Positions 8,658-15,894 of a stretch of DNA of 36,795 bases are shown in pieces. The notes under the pieces are model-generated. The model was not told where the DNA came from and made no database searches. It saw only the letters and a program-made list of their open reading frames with translations. This DNA is from Candidatus Methanophagales archaeon (GTDB lineage: Archaea; Halobacteriota; Syntropharchaeia; Alkanophagales; Methanospirareceae). The DNA lies in the NCBI GenBank assembly GCA_013139985.1, contig WSZT01000123.1:1-36795 (forward strand), in the 5' to 3' direction. Position 1 is the first letter of the stretch, and the number at the start of each line of letters is the position of its first letter. The position numbers were made by a program, and so were the translations under genes.

Positions 8658-10703
8658 ATGCATTACATAATTACAGAGAAGGGGACAACAGCAAAAAAAA
8701 TCGCGGCCATTCTATCGAATGGCAAGGCTAAGAAGAAAAAGATTGGTGGTATAGATGCACACGAGTTCGATGAAAAGGTAGTTATAGGACTGAGCGGGCA
8801 TGTCTTTCGTCTTGACTTCCCGGATAGCTATAATAATTGGAGCAAAGTGGATCCTTACAAGCTGATAGATGCCAAAATAGTTACTGTTGCATTAAAAAAG
8901 GATATAGTTAAAATGCTGGGTCAGATAGCAAAAAAAGCCGATTATATTACCATTGCTACTGATTACGATCGAGAAGGGGAGTTAATAGGCGTTGAAGCGC
9001 TCAACAATATCAAAAAGATAAACCCTGAATTGAAGGTTGATCGGATGCGATACAGTGCTATAACAGAGAAGGACATAAAAGATAGTTTTGCGGCAAGAAG
9101 TAAGGTAGATTATAACTTAGCAGCATCAGCCGAAGTGAGGCAGATAATAGACCTGGTCTGGGGTGCATCACTGACTAGGTTCATATCCCTATCTGCAAAT
9201 CGGTTGGGCGAAGGGTTCTTTTCGGTTGGACGAGTGCAATCCCCAACACTTGCGTTACTTGTAGAGAAGGAGAAAGAGATAGCGAACTTCGTACCGCGTA
9301 AGTATTGGGAACTGCATGCGAAATTAAAGACAGAAACCGGTGAGATTTTTGACGTAACACATAAAACAGCTAAATTCTGGGAAAAGGACGAAGCGGAAGG
9401 GGCAAAAGCGCGAATAGAAGCTGCCAAATCGGGCGTTATTCGTACGCTAAAGACGAAGTTACGGGTTGAGAAGCCGCCTACACCTTTTGATACTACCAGT
9501 TTTATAAGTGCTGCATCCGCTATAAGCTATACTCCGAAGCGTCTAATGGCTATCGCAGAGGGGTTATACCTTGGCGGACTCATCTCTTATCATCGTACTG
9601 ATAATACCACCTATCCTGACACGCTTGATTTAAAGGCGTTAGTGCAGATGTTCCAGAAGCACAAAGAATTTGGTAAGCATGCCAAGTTGCTACTCACGAA
9701 AAAGGAATTAAAGCCAACTGCAGGTAAAAAAAAGACCACTGACCATCCGCCCATACATCCGGTCGCAGAAACAACAAAAGATAAGCTAGAGAAGGACGAA
9801 TGGAAAGTCTATGAACTTGTAGTTCGGCGTTTTTTAGCTACACTTTCGGACGCTGCGAAATGGGAAGATACAAATGTGACGGCTGAGATAGGCGACGAGC
9901 CATTAACAGCAAAGGGTAGACTACTGAAGGAGCAAGGTTTCCTCGCCATATATCCGTATCAGAAGAAGGAGGAGCTGGTAATACCACAGTTAAAAGAGGA
10001 TGAGAAAGTAGATCTTGAGCATATCGAGCTTGTAGAGAAGGAAACGAAACCGCCAAACAGGATTTCGCAGGCGGGACTAATAAAGAAGATGGATGACTTG
10101 GGGCTGGGCACGAAGAGTACGCGACATGAGATAATAGGGAAGTTGTATGATAGAACATACGTGCAGGGCAATCCGGCAAAACCAACGGAGAAGGCAGTTG
10201 CGCTTATAGATTCATTAGAGAAATACGCCGCGCTGATAACGAAGTCGGAGATGACAAAAACGCTCGAGTTGGAGATGGATGAGATAAGTGAGGGAAAACG
10301 GAAGAAGAATGAAGTTGCAGAAGATTCGCGAAATATGCTGAAAGACGTGTTTGCGGATCTGAAGAAGAACCGTAGTGAAATTGGAAACTCGCTCAAAGAA
10401 GCTGTAAGGGCAGATAAAATCGTAGGATCATGCCCTAAATGTGACTCGGATCTGTTATTGTTATCTTCTAGACGCGGTAAGCGATTTATAGGCTGTAGCA
10501 ATTATCCTGCTTGTGAATTCTCGCTTCCAATGCCAAAGAGTGGTAGAGTTGTTGTGACCGAGGACAAATGCGATGAACATCCCTATATGTTTAAGTTGAA
10601 GATAATAAAAAAGGGTGCGCGCCCCTGGGATTTCGGCTGTCCATATTGCAATTTCCAGCAGTGGCAGGATAAAGTAAAAAGTGAGAAAAAAGGTGAGAAT
10701 TGA
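8658..10703 (+). CDS. topA: DNA topoisomerase I (type IA)
   Basis: Type IA topoisomerases relax negatively supercoiled DNA by cutting one strand through a 5'-phosphotyrosine. The 681 residues show an N-terminal Toprim domain (YIITEKGTTAKKIA and ATDYDREGE near residues 100-108), the catalytic tyrosine at about residue 311 in LISYHRTDNTTYPDT, and the conserved SVGRVQSPTL block. The C-terminus has a C4 zinc ribbon (CPKCDSDLLLL...GCSNYPACEF) and a second cysteine pair (FGCPYCNF). A GGAGAGG ribosome binding site precedes the ATG. There is no reverse-gyrase helicase part and length is normal for archaeal TopA. Confidence 0.95.
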   Translation: MHYIITEKGTTAKKIAAILSNGKAKKKKIGGIDAHEFDEKVVIGLSGHVFRLDFPDSYNNWSKVDPYKLIDAKIVTVALKKDIVKMLGQIAKKADYITIATDYDREGELIGVEALNNIKKINPELKVDRMRYSAITEKDIKDSFAARSKVDYNLAASAEVRQIIDLVWGASLTRFISLSANRLGEGFFSVGRVQSPTLALLVEKEKEIANFVPRKYWELHAKLKTETGEIFDVTHKTAKFWEKDEAEGAKARIEAAKSGVIRTLKTKLRVEKPPTPFDTTSFISAASAISYTPKRLMAIAEGLYLGGLISYHRTDNTTYPDTLDLKALVQMFQKHKEFGKHAKLLLTKKELKPTAGKKKTTDHPPIHPVAETTKDKLEKDEWKVYELVVRRFLATLSDAAKWEDTNVTAEIGDEPLTAKGRLLKEQGFLAIYPYQKKEELVIPQLKEDEKVDLEHIELVEKETKPPNRISQAGLIKKMDDLGLGTKSTRHEIIGKLYDRTYVQGNPAKPTEKAVALIDSLEKYAALITKSEMTKTLELEMDEISEGKRKKNEVAEDSRNMLKDVFADLKKNRSEIGNSLKEAVRADKIVGSCPKCDSDLLLLSSRRGKRFIGCSNYPACEFSLPMPKSGRVVVTEDKCDEHPYMFKLKIIKKGARPWDFGCPYCNFQQWQDKVKSEKKGEN

Positions 10704-10713
10704 CAAGTGCCTC

Positions 10714-10737
10714 AACTTTTTTTACACGCAAAAAGTT
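10714..10737. terminator. Bidirectional hairpin between topA and atpF
   Basis: AACTTTTT-(8 nt)-AAAAAGTT is a perfect 8-base inverted repeat filling the short gap between the convergent genes. Each arm gives a T run to one of the two transcripts. Confidence 0.5.
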
Positions 10738-11061
10738 TCACTTAATCGCGACACCAACTGCACGTTTTATCAATAAGCCTATTTCGTCAACCGCATCCAC
10801 CATAGGTCCTTTCTTATCGGGCACTTCAATGATAACGGGGATCACGCCGCTTTTCTTCGCATTTATCGCTCTTATCTTCTCTTTGTTCCGCGCTACGGCG
10901 GCAATCCTTTCGCTTATAATTACAACAGCAACCGCATCCCGTACTAAATTATCTAACACACGAGTAACATCCTCATTGTCCGTGGAACATTCATACACTT
11001 TCGTTACTCCCGCAAGCCGGAAACCACTTGCAGTCTCAGAGTCCCCAATTACTGCAATCAT
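10738..11061 (-). CDS. atpF: A-type ATP synthase subunit F
   Basis: Subunit F belongs to the central stalk of the archaeal A1Ao ATP synthase and helps couple rotation to catalysis. The 107 residues match the family: MIAVIGDSETASGFRLAGV at the start, a Rossmann-like core with VAVVIISERIA, and PVIIEVPDKKGP near residue 80. Its ATG overlaps the end of the subunit E gene by four bases (ATGA), so translation is probably coupled. It is the last gene of the cluster; genes for A, B, D and C, which normally lie next to F, are missing here. Confidence 0.92.
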   Translation of the reverse strand: MIAVIGDSETASGFRLAGVTKVYECSTDNEDVTRVLDNLVRDAVAVVIISERIAAVARNKEKIRAINAKKSGVIPVIIEVPDKKGPMVDAVDEIGLLIKRAVGVAIK

Positions 11062-11717
11062 TTTTCTGTAAAGAGCGTTTTCATTATATCTTCCCTTATA
11101 CTGGCAGAGTATCGAGTCATACGCTGTTCAAAAGTATTATTCACCTCTATTTTACCCTCTTTTCCTCGCACTATGACTCCACCTGCGGACTTTATCCTTT
11201 CACGGGATAGCGATAATTTTACAGGTACCGTTATATCATGGCTTAGTTCAGTAGATACTTTCTTAAGTATAGATTTGTCTATGTAAGACACATCCTCCTC
11301 GCAAATCACTGCTTCCAATTCATTGTCTGTGCCACCACCAGCAATTAGATTTATTGAAGCGTCCTTTATCAAACCAGCCATGATGTCAGAATACGAAACA
11401 CCTTTGAAACCTTCTTCTTTTACTTTCTTTATCCTCTGCATTGTTTCCTCTAACGCCTTCTTTGTCATCTCCTCCTCAGCATTCCATTTAAGCTTCCTTG
11501 CATTCAGCCGCGCGGCTCTAACCATCCGCTCTTTCTCCTCCAGACCTCGCGCTTCCTCAGCCACAATAAAGTCCTTTTTTCGATCTTCTATCTCTTCTCT
11601 CGCTTCACTAATCAGCTCACTCGCCTTCGCCTCAGCTTCGCGCACTATCTTATCGCACTCAGCATTTGTTTCATCTTTTATCCGCCCCTCTATCTCATTC
11701 ACACCCAAGCGAATCAC
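11058..11717 (-). CDS. atpE: A-type ATP synthase subunit E
   Basis: Subunit E forms the peripheral stalk (stator) with subunit H, holding the A1 head still against the rotor. The 219 residues have a long charged coiled-coil half (about residues 8-100, e.g. DKIVREAEAKASELISEARE) followed by a mixed alpha/beta head (IDKSILKKVSTELSHDITVP and GGVIVRGKEGKIEVNNTFEQR) typical of archaeal AtpE. The GGVIV...NT(F/L)..R block is the clearest family mark. Start and stop overlap both neighbours by four bases, making a tight H-E-F unit. Confidence 0.92.
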   Translation of the reverse strand: MIRLGVNEIEGRIKDETNAECDKIVREAEAKASELISEAREEIEDRKKDFIVAEEARGLEEKERMVRAARLNARKLKWNAEEEMTKKALEETMQRIKKVKEEGFKGVSYSDIMAGLIKDASINLIAGGGTDNELEAVICEEDVSYIDKSILKKVSTELSHDITVPVKLSLSRERIKSAGGVIVRGKEGKIEVNNTFEQRMTRYSASIREDIMKTLFTEK

Positions 11718-12031
11718 CCCAACCCCAATATCTTTTCTAGCACTATGCTTGCCGTGTTCTCGATATTAGATTCCGCAATAGATCTCAGCTTCTCTGCCTC
11801 GGCCTCCGCATTTTTCATTAGCTCTTTCTCTTCCTCTCCGCCTTCCTTCGCATACTTATCGGCAACCTCAAAGGAGACGTTCTTCTCATCCACACGCGCT
11901 GCCTCTTTTCGCCCTTTTACTTCTTCCTCTGCCGCCCTTGCTATCTCTACAGCACGCTCTTTGGCCGCTTCTATCTGCTTCTGACCTGCCTCTTCCCTTT
12001 CTCTTATAAACCTTAATGCTTCTACTGCCAT
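11714..12031 (-). CDS. A-type ATP synthase subunit H (AhaH-like)
   Basis: This 105-residue protein is almost entirely charged coiled coil (EEAGQKQIEAAKERAVEIARAAEEEVKGRK) with a short hydrophobic end (IVLEKILGLG). Size, composition and place directly upstream of subunit E fit AhaH, the E partner in the peripheral stalk, which opens the ahaHIKECFABD operon in methanogens. Sequence alone would be weak because any coiled coil looks similar; the neighbours make the call. Subunits I, K and C, which normally intervene before E and F, are absent. Confidence 0.82.
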   Translation of the reverse strand: MAVEALRFIREREEAGQKQIEAAKERAVEIARAAEEEVKGRKEAARVDEKNVSFEVADKYAKEGGEEEKELMKNAEAEAEKLRSIAESNIENTASIVLEKILGLG

Positions 12032-12069
12032 TGTATATTCTTCTATAATGGGACGACTGTATTATAGCT

Positions 12070-12084
12070 TTTTAAATGTTTCAT
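12070..12084 (-). promoter_or_regulatory. TATA-like element of the atpHEF cluster
   Basis: On the minus strand, AAACATTTAAAAAGC lies about 45 bases before the subunit H start, a suitable distance for a short leader. Confidence 0.4.
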
Positions 12085-12130
12085 TTATAATTATTTATCC
12101 TTTTTAAAAGGTTGTTAAACTCGCTCTCTC

Positions 12131-12140
12131 TATATAAGAT
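12131..12140 (+). promoter_or_regulatory. TATA box of the TIM-barrel isomerase gene
   Basis: TATATAAGAT sits about 30 bases before the ATG at 12166, so the transcript would be leaderless or nearly so. Confidence 0.45.
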
Positions 12141-12165
12141 TACTAAAAAGTTAGGTTAATTATTT

Positions 12166-12957
12166 ATGATACCGAAAATAAGTTTCTCCGCGGTAGATGC
12201 GACCAGCAACCCCGTGGAGTGGATGTATAGAATAGAAGATGCTGGCTTTCAGGGCTGGGAGATTGTGGGTGAAGGCGAGCAGAAAGTGGAAGGCGAATTT
12301 AAAGAGCGGGTGAGGGCGATAAGCGAAACGACAAATCTCATCCTTTCATTGCATTCCCCGCTCTCGGATATTAACATAGCAAGTGTAAACGAGCGGATGA
12401 GGGAAGAAAGCATAAGGCAGATAAAGGAGTGCATAGATGCGGCATACGAGTTCATTGCAGATATATGCGTAGTACATCCTGGCCTTTTCTCGCCATTGAC
12501 CGTGCAGATGCCGGAGAAGGCGTTTCAGAAAGCGATTGCGAGTCTAACAACAATATGTGATTTTGCTGCGGAACGTGGGTTGCGAATAGCATTAGAGAAT
12601 CTAACATCGGCGAAAATGCTTATGGGTCGGGATCCGGAAGAACTCAATCGAATAGTGCGCGGTGTGAATGCGGATAATCTTGGACTCTGTCTTGACGTGG
12701 CGCATGCAAATACGACAAAGACGCTAGACGAATTTTTAAATAAGAAGGCGACTGCTGTAGAGATAATACACATGCATGCAAGCGACAACTTTGGCGCTGA
12801 TGACCTGCATTTGCCATTGGGCGAGGGCAACCTGGATTATAAAAAGGTGTTGGCATGGATAAAGGACTATGAATATCACGGGCTAATGGTGCTGGAATTG
12901 TATACCTTAGAGGGCGGGATAGAGAGCTTGGCGCTTATACAAAAGCACTTAACATGA
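12166..12957 (+). CDS. Sugar phosphate isomerase/epimerase family protein (xylose isomerase-like TIM barrel)
   Basis: The 263 residues fit the AP endonuclease 2/xylose isomerase-like TIM barrel superfamily. Likely metal and active-site residues appear in order at strand ends: His in SLHSPLSD and VVHPGLF, Glu in IALENLT, Asp and His in LCLDVAHAN, His in IHMHASDNFGADDLHLPLGEGNLD, and Glu in LMVLELYTLEGG. This pattern is shared by endonuclease IV, hydroxypyruvate isomerase and myo-inosose dehydratase-type enzymes, so the substrate cannot be told. Methanogen homologues are common and usually unnamed. It is a single gene with its own TATA box and no functional partner nearby. Confidence 0.8.
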   Translation: MIPKISFSAVDATSNPVEWMYRIEDAGFQGWEIVGEGEQKVEGEFKERVRAISETTNLILSLHSPLSDINIASVNERMREESIRQIKECIDAAYEFIADICVVHPGLFSPLTVQMPEKAFQKAIASLTTICDFAAERGLRIALENLTSAKMLMGRDPEELNRIVRGVNADNLGLCLDVAHANTTKTLDEFLNKKATAVEIIHMHASDNFGADDLHLPLGEGNLDYKKVLAWIKDYEYHGLMVLELYTLEGGIESLALIQKHLT

Positions 12958-12975
12958 CGTCAAATAGAATAGGGA

Positions 12976-13235
12976 TCACGAGACCATAGCATCAAGGTCT
13001 GTGTCGAGATATGCAGCCATTTCATTGCAGTACCCATGTGTGGCAGTCTCAATAGTATATAGTTTTTTTGGTGCGAGTGCTTTTGCGTATGTCCGCTGTG
13101 CATTTTCGTATGCTATGATCGTATCGTTTAGGGAATATCGGGACCTGAAAGAAATATCACAGCAGCTATTGCCGCGATGCTAATAGCAAGTATTATTATT
13201 GCAGTGCGTGCTCCACCCTTTTGGTTTTTGGCCAT
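12976..13235 (-). pseudogene. Remnant of a secreted or membrane-anchored alpha/beta hydrolase
   Basis: On the minus strand an ATG at 13235 opens a 35-codon frame MAKNQKGGARTAIIILAISI..., a basic N-terminus plus one hydrophobic helix like a signal anchor, which stops at 13128. Directly after, in another frame (13125-12976), 49 codons read like the end of an alpha/beta hydrolase: YENAQRTYAKALAPKKLYTI then ATHGYCNEMAAYL, where the His of HGYC would be the catalytic histidine. The two pieces look like the first and last parts of one gene whose middle (about 200 residues) was deleted. The hydrolase call rests on this short C-terminal match. Confidence 0.45.
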
Positions 13236-13245
13236 TAATTAGATA

Positions 13246-13257
13246 AAATATTTATGA
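13246..13257 (+). promoter_or_regulatory. TATA-like element of the component A2 gene
   Basis: AAAATATTTATG lies about 55 bases before the ATG at 13310, which has an AGGAG sequence further upstream (about 13285) and GAGGCGAT close to the start. Confidence 0.35.
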
Positions 13258-13309
13258 TTCATAGTTATAGTATGTCATTATATCAGGAGATAAGAAAGAG
13301 GCGATAAAA

Positions 13310-15028
13310 ATGAGTGCAATATTGCGTGTTCATGGGCTTTGTAAGCGGTACGAATTGTCAAAGATAGATAGAGATCTGGTAGCGCTGGATGATGTATCTT
13401 TTAAGTTAGAAAAAGGCGAGACGCTAGGGGTAATCGGAATGAGTGGGGCAGGTAAGACAACTTTGCTTCGCATGCTTCGCGGTTATGAGCGGTTTGATGA
13501 AGGTGTAATAGAGATAGATGGCATTAAAGTGACACCTGATTCATCTTGGTCTGAGTACAGGAAGCTTAGAGAAAAGACGGCTTTTCATCTTCAGCGCTCT
13601 TTTGCACTTTATAATATTTCCGTGATAGACAATGTAATAAAACGGCTGAGGTCGAAGCAAACAGGTTTTGAAGATGTACCTGTGTTTGATGACGAATACG
13701 ATGAGCTAAAGGAAGAGGCATTTAAAATTCTCGATCTTGTTGGATTACGAGACAAATGGAATCACCTATACACGATTTTGAGCGGTGGCGACAAACAAAG
13801 GGTTTTGCTCGCGCGGCAACTAGCAAAAGAGCCCGCCATATTGCTCCTTGATGAACCCGGCACGATGTCTGACCCTCTAACGAGGAAATATCTGCTTGAG
13901 TCTGTAAGACGGGTGAAAGATAAAACAGATCTATCCATTTTACTCGTCTCTCACATGCCCGAAGTGCATGAATATCTTTGCGATCGGTTGCTCATGATGG
14001 ATAAAGGGAAGATAGTAGAAGACGGAGAAACGAAAAACGTAATCGATAAGTTCTTAACCCCTCTTGAGCCCGTAAAGCCTTTAGCACCAATAAAGGATGT
14101 GCAAGACACGATGATCTGGATTGACGGTGTCTGGAAGAAATATGACCTGGTCACATACCATACATTGATGCGAACGATAGAAATGCAAGACATAAATGTC
14201 AAGATTCCGAGAGGCAGCATAGTAGGGATAGTTGGTCCTTCTGCAATGGGGAAGACGGTTTTAATGCGCTTATTAGGCGGTTTTGAGAAGCCAGATGGAG
14301 GTCATATTCTGATCAGGATAGGAACAGTAGACTTTGCTAATATTAGCGAATATGGTAGTAGATCAATAGAAGCGCGGAGTAAATTAGGTATTATTCATCA
14401 GGAGTTTGCACTTCCGCCTTACCAGCTCGTTCAAGACCTTTTTGCACGACGGATCGGGTTGAAGAAGTTCGAGATGGTGAAACATGCGATGGAAAGGGCG
14501 GAGGAATTTGGTATTAGTGACGTCACGCTCGATGTTCTTTTACGACTTGCTGATTTGCCGGAGGAAGAGGCTAAGGGTAGACTCCGGGAGATAGATCTTG
14601 ATATAGGGCTATTGAATGAACTGTTCCCTGTATATCCGGCGACCGAAGCATTTAATGCGGCTAAGCCATACCTAAAAGCGGTGAACTTGCCTGAGGAGAT
14701 ATTCAGTCGTTACATTTCGGAGACGAGTGTGGGCGAGGAGATAAGGCTCGCAATTGCTTCTCTTATGGCTTCAAACTGTGAAATTCTACTATTAGACGAG
14801 CCTTTTGGTGACATAGACCCTGTTTCGTTGCGTATGGTAACGAATGCATTGAAAGATTTGAATCGTAAGTTCGGTACAACTATGTTAGTTGTGAGTCATC
14901 AGCTAGACGTGATTCGAGAGCTTACGCACGAAGCGATATTAATAGATGAGGGAAGACTTGTGTTGCGAGGCGATCCGGATGAGGTGTGTGATACATTCCT
15001 GACGCAGAAGTTTAAAGAGCTGGAATAA
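13310..15028 (+). CDS. atwA: Methyl-coenzyme M reductase activation protein, component A2
   Basis: Component A2 is a soluble twin ABC-ATPase that takes part in the ATP-dependent reductive activation of methyl-coenzyme M reductase (Ni to the +1 state). The 572 residues hold two nucleotide-binding domains and no membrane segments. Domain 1 has Walker A GMSGAGKTT (residues 43-51), signature LSGGDKQRVLLARQ and Walker B ILLLDEPGTM. Domain 2 has Walker A GPSAMGKTVLMRLLGG, a degenerate signature (SVGEEIRLAIASLM) and Walker B ILLLDEPFGDIDP. The insert between Walker A and the second signature is long, as in AtwA. tRNA-Glu follows 10 bases after the stop. An unrelated ABC ATPase is the alternative, but the length and architecture fit A2. 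Confidence 0.88.
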   Translation: MSAILRVHGLCKRYELSKIDRDLVALDDVSFKLEKGETLGVIGMSGAGKTTLLRMLRGYERFDEGVIEIDGIKVTPDSSWSEYRKLREKTAFHLQRSFALYNISVIDNVIKRLRSKQTGFEDVPVFDDEYDELKEEAFKILDLVGLRDKWNHLYTILSGGDKQRVLLARQLAKEPAILLLDEPGTMSDPLTRKYLLESVRRVKDKTDLSILLVSHMPEVHEYLCDRLLMMDKGKIVEDGETKNVIDKFLTPLEPVKPLAPIKDVQDTMIWIDGVWKKYDLVTYHTLMRTIEMQDINVKIPRGSIVGIVGPSAMGKTVLMRLLGGFEKPDGGHILIRIGTVDFANISEYGSRSIEARSKLGIIHQEFALPPYQLVQDLFARRIGLKKFEMVKHAMERAEEFGISDVTLDVLLRLADLPEEEAKGRLREIDLDIGLLNELFPVYPATEAFNAAKPYLKAVNLPEEIFSRYISETSVGEEIRLAIASLMASNCEILLLDEPFGDIDPVSLRMVTNALKDLNRKFGTTMLVVSHQLDVIRELTHEAILIDEGRLVLRGDPDEVCDTFLTQKFKELE

Positions 15029-15038
15029 ATAAGGTTTT

Positions 15039-15113
15039 GCTCCGCTGGTGTAGTTCGGCCAAGCATGCGGGCCTCTCGAGCCCACGACCTGGGTTCAAAT
15101 CCCAGGCGGAGCA
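15039..15113 (+). tRNA. tRNA-Glu (anticodon CTC)
   Basis: A full cloverleaf: acceptor GCTCCGC/GCGGAGC (15039-15045 with 15106-15112), D arm with GTGTAGTTCGGCCAA, anticodon stem GGGC/GCCC around loop CTCTCGA giving CTC, T stem CTGGG/CCCAG around TTCAAAT, discriminator A at 15113. CCA is not encoded. The sequence closely resembles methanogen tRNA-Glu. An ORF in the track starting at 15037 reads straight through this gene and is not genuine in that part. Confidence 0.96.
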
Positions 15114-15114
15114 T

Positions 15115-15459
15115 GTTATATCACAATTTGAAGTAGAGACGGATTTAACTAAAAGCCATAGAGGTTATACTGTCTTAATCGCTGAAACGGGCAGCGAAAT
15201 TTTGATGATAGAAATCGAACATCGCAGCCCTAAAGAGCAAATAGAGAAAAACATAAGGAAAAACCTTGAAAACTCTGATGTTGTCTATGAGATAGCCAGC
15301 GATGAGATAGCGAAGAAGAAAGCGATTCAGGTGGCGTTGAAAGTGATGTTCCGATTGAGAAAAGAAAAGCCAGATAAAGACCTAAAAGTCAAGATAGCCA
15401 GTATTAATGAGTTAAAACAGAGTGGGTTTAGGGAGTGGTTTGAGGTGAGGAATAAGTGA
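15115..15459 (+). pseudogene. 5'-truncated C-terminal fragment abutting tRNA-Glu
   Basis: From the base after the tRNA an open frame reads ISQFEVETDLTKSHRGYTVL..., 114 codons to the TGA at 15459. The first in-frame ATG is about 40 codons in, and upstream the frame is occupied by the tRNA itself, so the gene lacks its beginning. The pattern of a strand ending ILMIEIEHRSPKEQ, then EKNIRKNLENSDVVYEIASDE, is reminiscent of C-terminal nuclease-like (PD-(D/E)XK) domains seen on archaeal ATPases, but that is a guess. It may be the trace of an element or rearrangement that broke at the tRNA 3' end. Confidence 0.5.
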
Positions 15460-15824
15460 GCATAAATGAGAATGCGTGTTTTTACCACATGACCTTGAGA
15501 ATACAAGAATAAGGGAGAATAGTAAAAGGGCTTTCTTTAAAAACCTTCGGCTGCATTCGAGGATATCTAACTTATCCACTTTTGCGTCTTGATAAGTGTG
15601 ATCGCTATATGCTATAATAAAGCTGGATTTATTCTTTCTATAGATGGCTGTGGTGGAGAAATTAGTTTAAGCTAAATAGAAAGTTTATATAGCGAACAAT
15701 CATATCTATTTATATAGGGACAACAATATTCAATAGTATTCAATAAAGGAGGAGATAAAGGTCGATCAAGAGTAACCTTTAAGAGGGTTAAACAAAAAAT
15801 CATTTAAAACAAGGAGGTAAAATT
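15460..15824. other. AT-rich spacer in the tRNA-linked island
   Basis: No full gene is seen. TATA-like strings (gtttatatagcg near 15682, atttatatagggac near 15708) and two Shine-Dalgarno-like runs (AAAGGAGGAG near 15746, AAGGAGGT at 15811) lie ahead of the 14-codon ORF. A short in-frame string FILSIDGCGGE near 15630-15660 vaguely recalls the start of patatin-like proteins but is too short to call. Confidence 0.4.
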
Positions 15825-15869
15825 ATGAAAATTCAAGATTGTTTTTATTCGGATCCGTTTGATTGTTAA
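15825..15869 (+). CDS. 14-residue ORF with a perfect Shine-Dalgarno
   Basis: ATG at 15825 opens MKIQDCFYSDPFDC and stops at 15869. It is preceded by AAGGAGGT at 15811-15818 with a spacing of six bases, the strongest ribosome binding site I noticed in the window, and by TATA-like sequences 110-150 bases upstream. It contains two cysteines in 14 residues. It could be a small peptide, a leader, or the stump of a deleted gene whose expression signals survive. No homology can be judged at this length. Confidence 0.35.
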   Translation: MKIQDCFYSDPFDC

Positions 15870-15894
15870 ATTAATAGTTATCGCGGAAGGGGTA

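Noticed and set aside
13001-13183. 60-aa plus-strand ORF between the isomerase and component A2 genes
   Set aside because: It is the complement of the hydrolase remnant, whose minus-strand reading is more protein-like.
15037-15114. N-terminal part of the 140-aa track ORF (MLRWCSSAKHAGLSS...)
   Set aside because: It is the tRNA-Glu gene translated.
15630-15665. FILSIDGCGGE string recalling the ILSIDGGG start of patatin-like proteins
   Set aside because: Too short, ends in a stop within a few codons, and the GxGxxG pattern is not complete.
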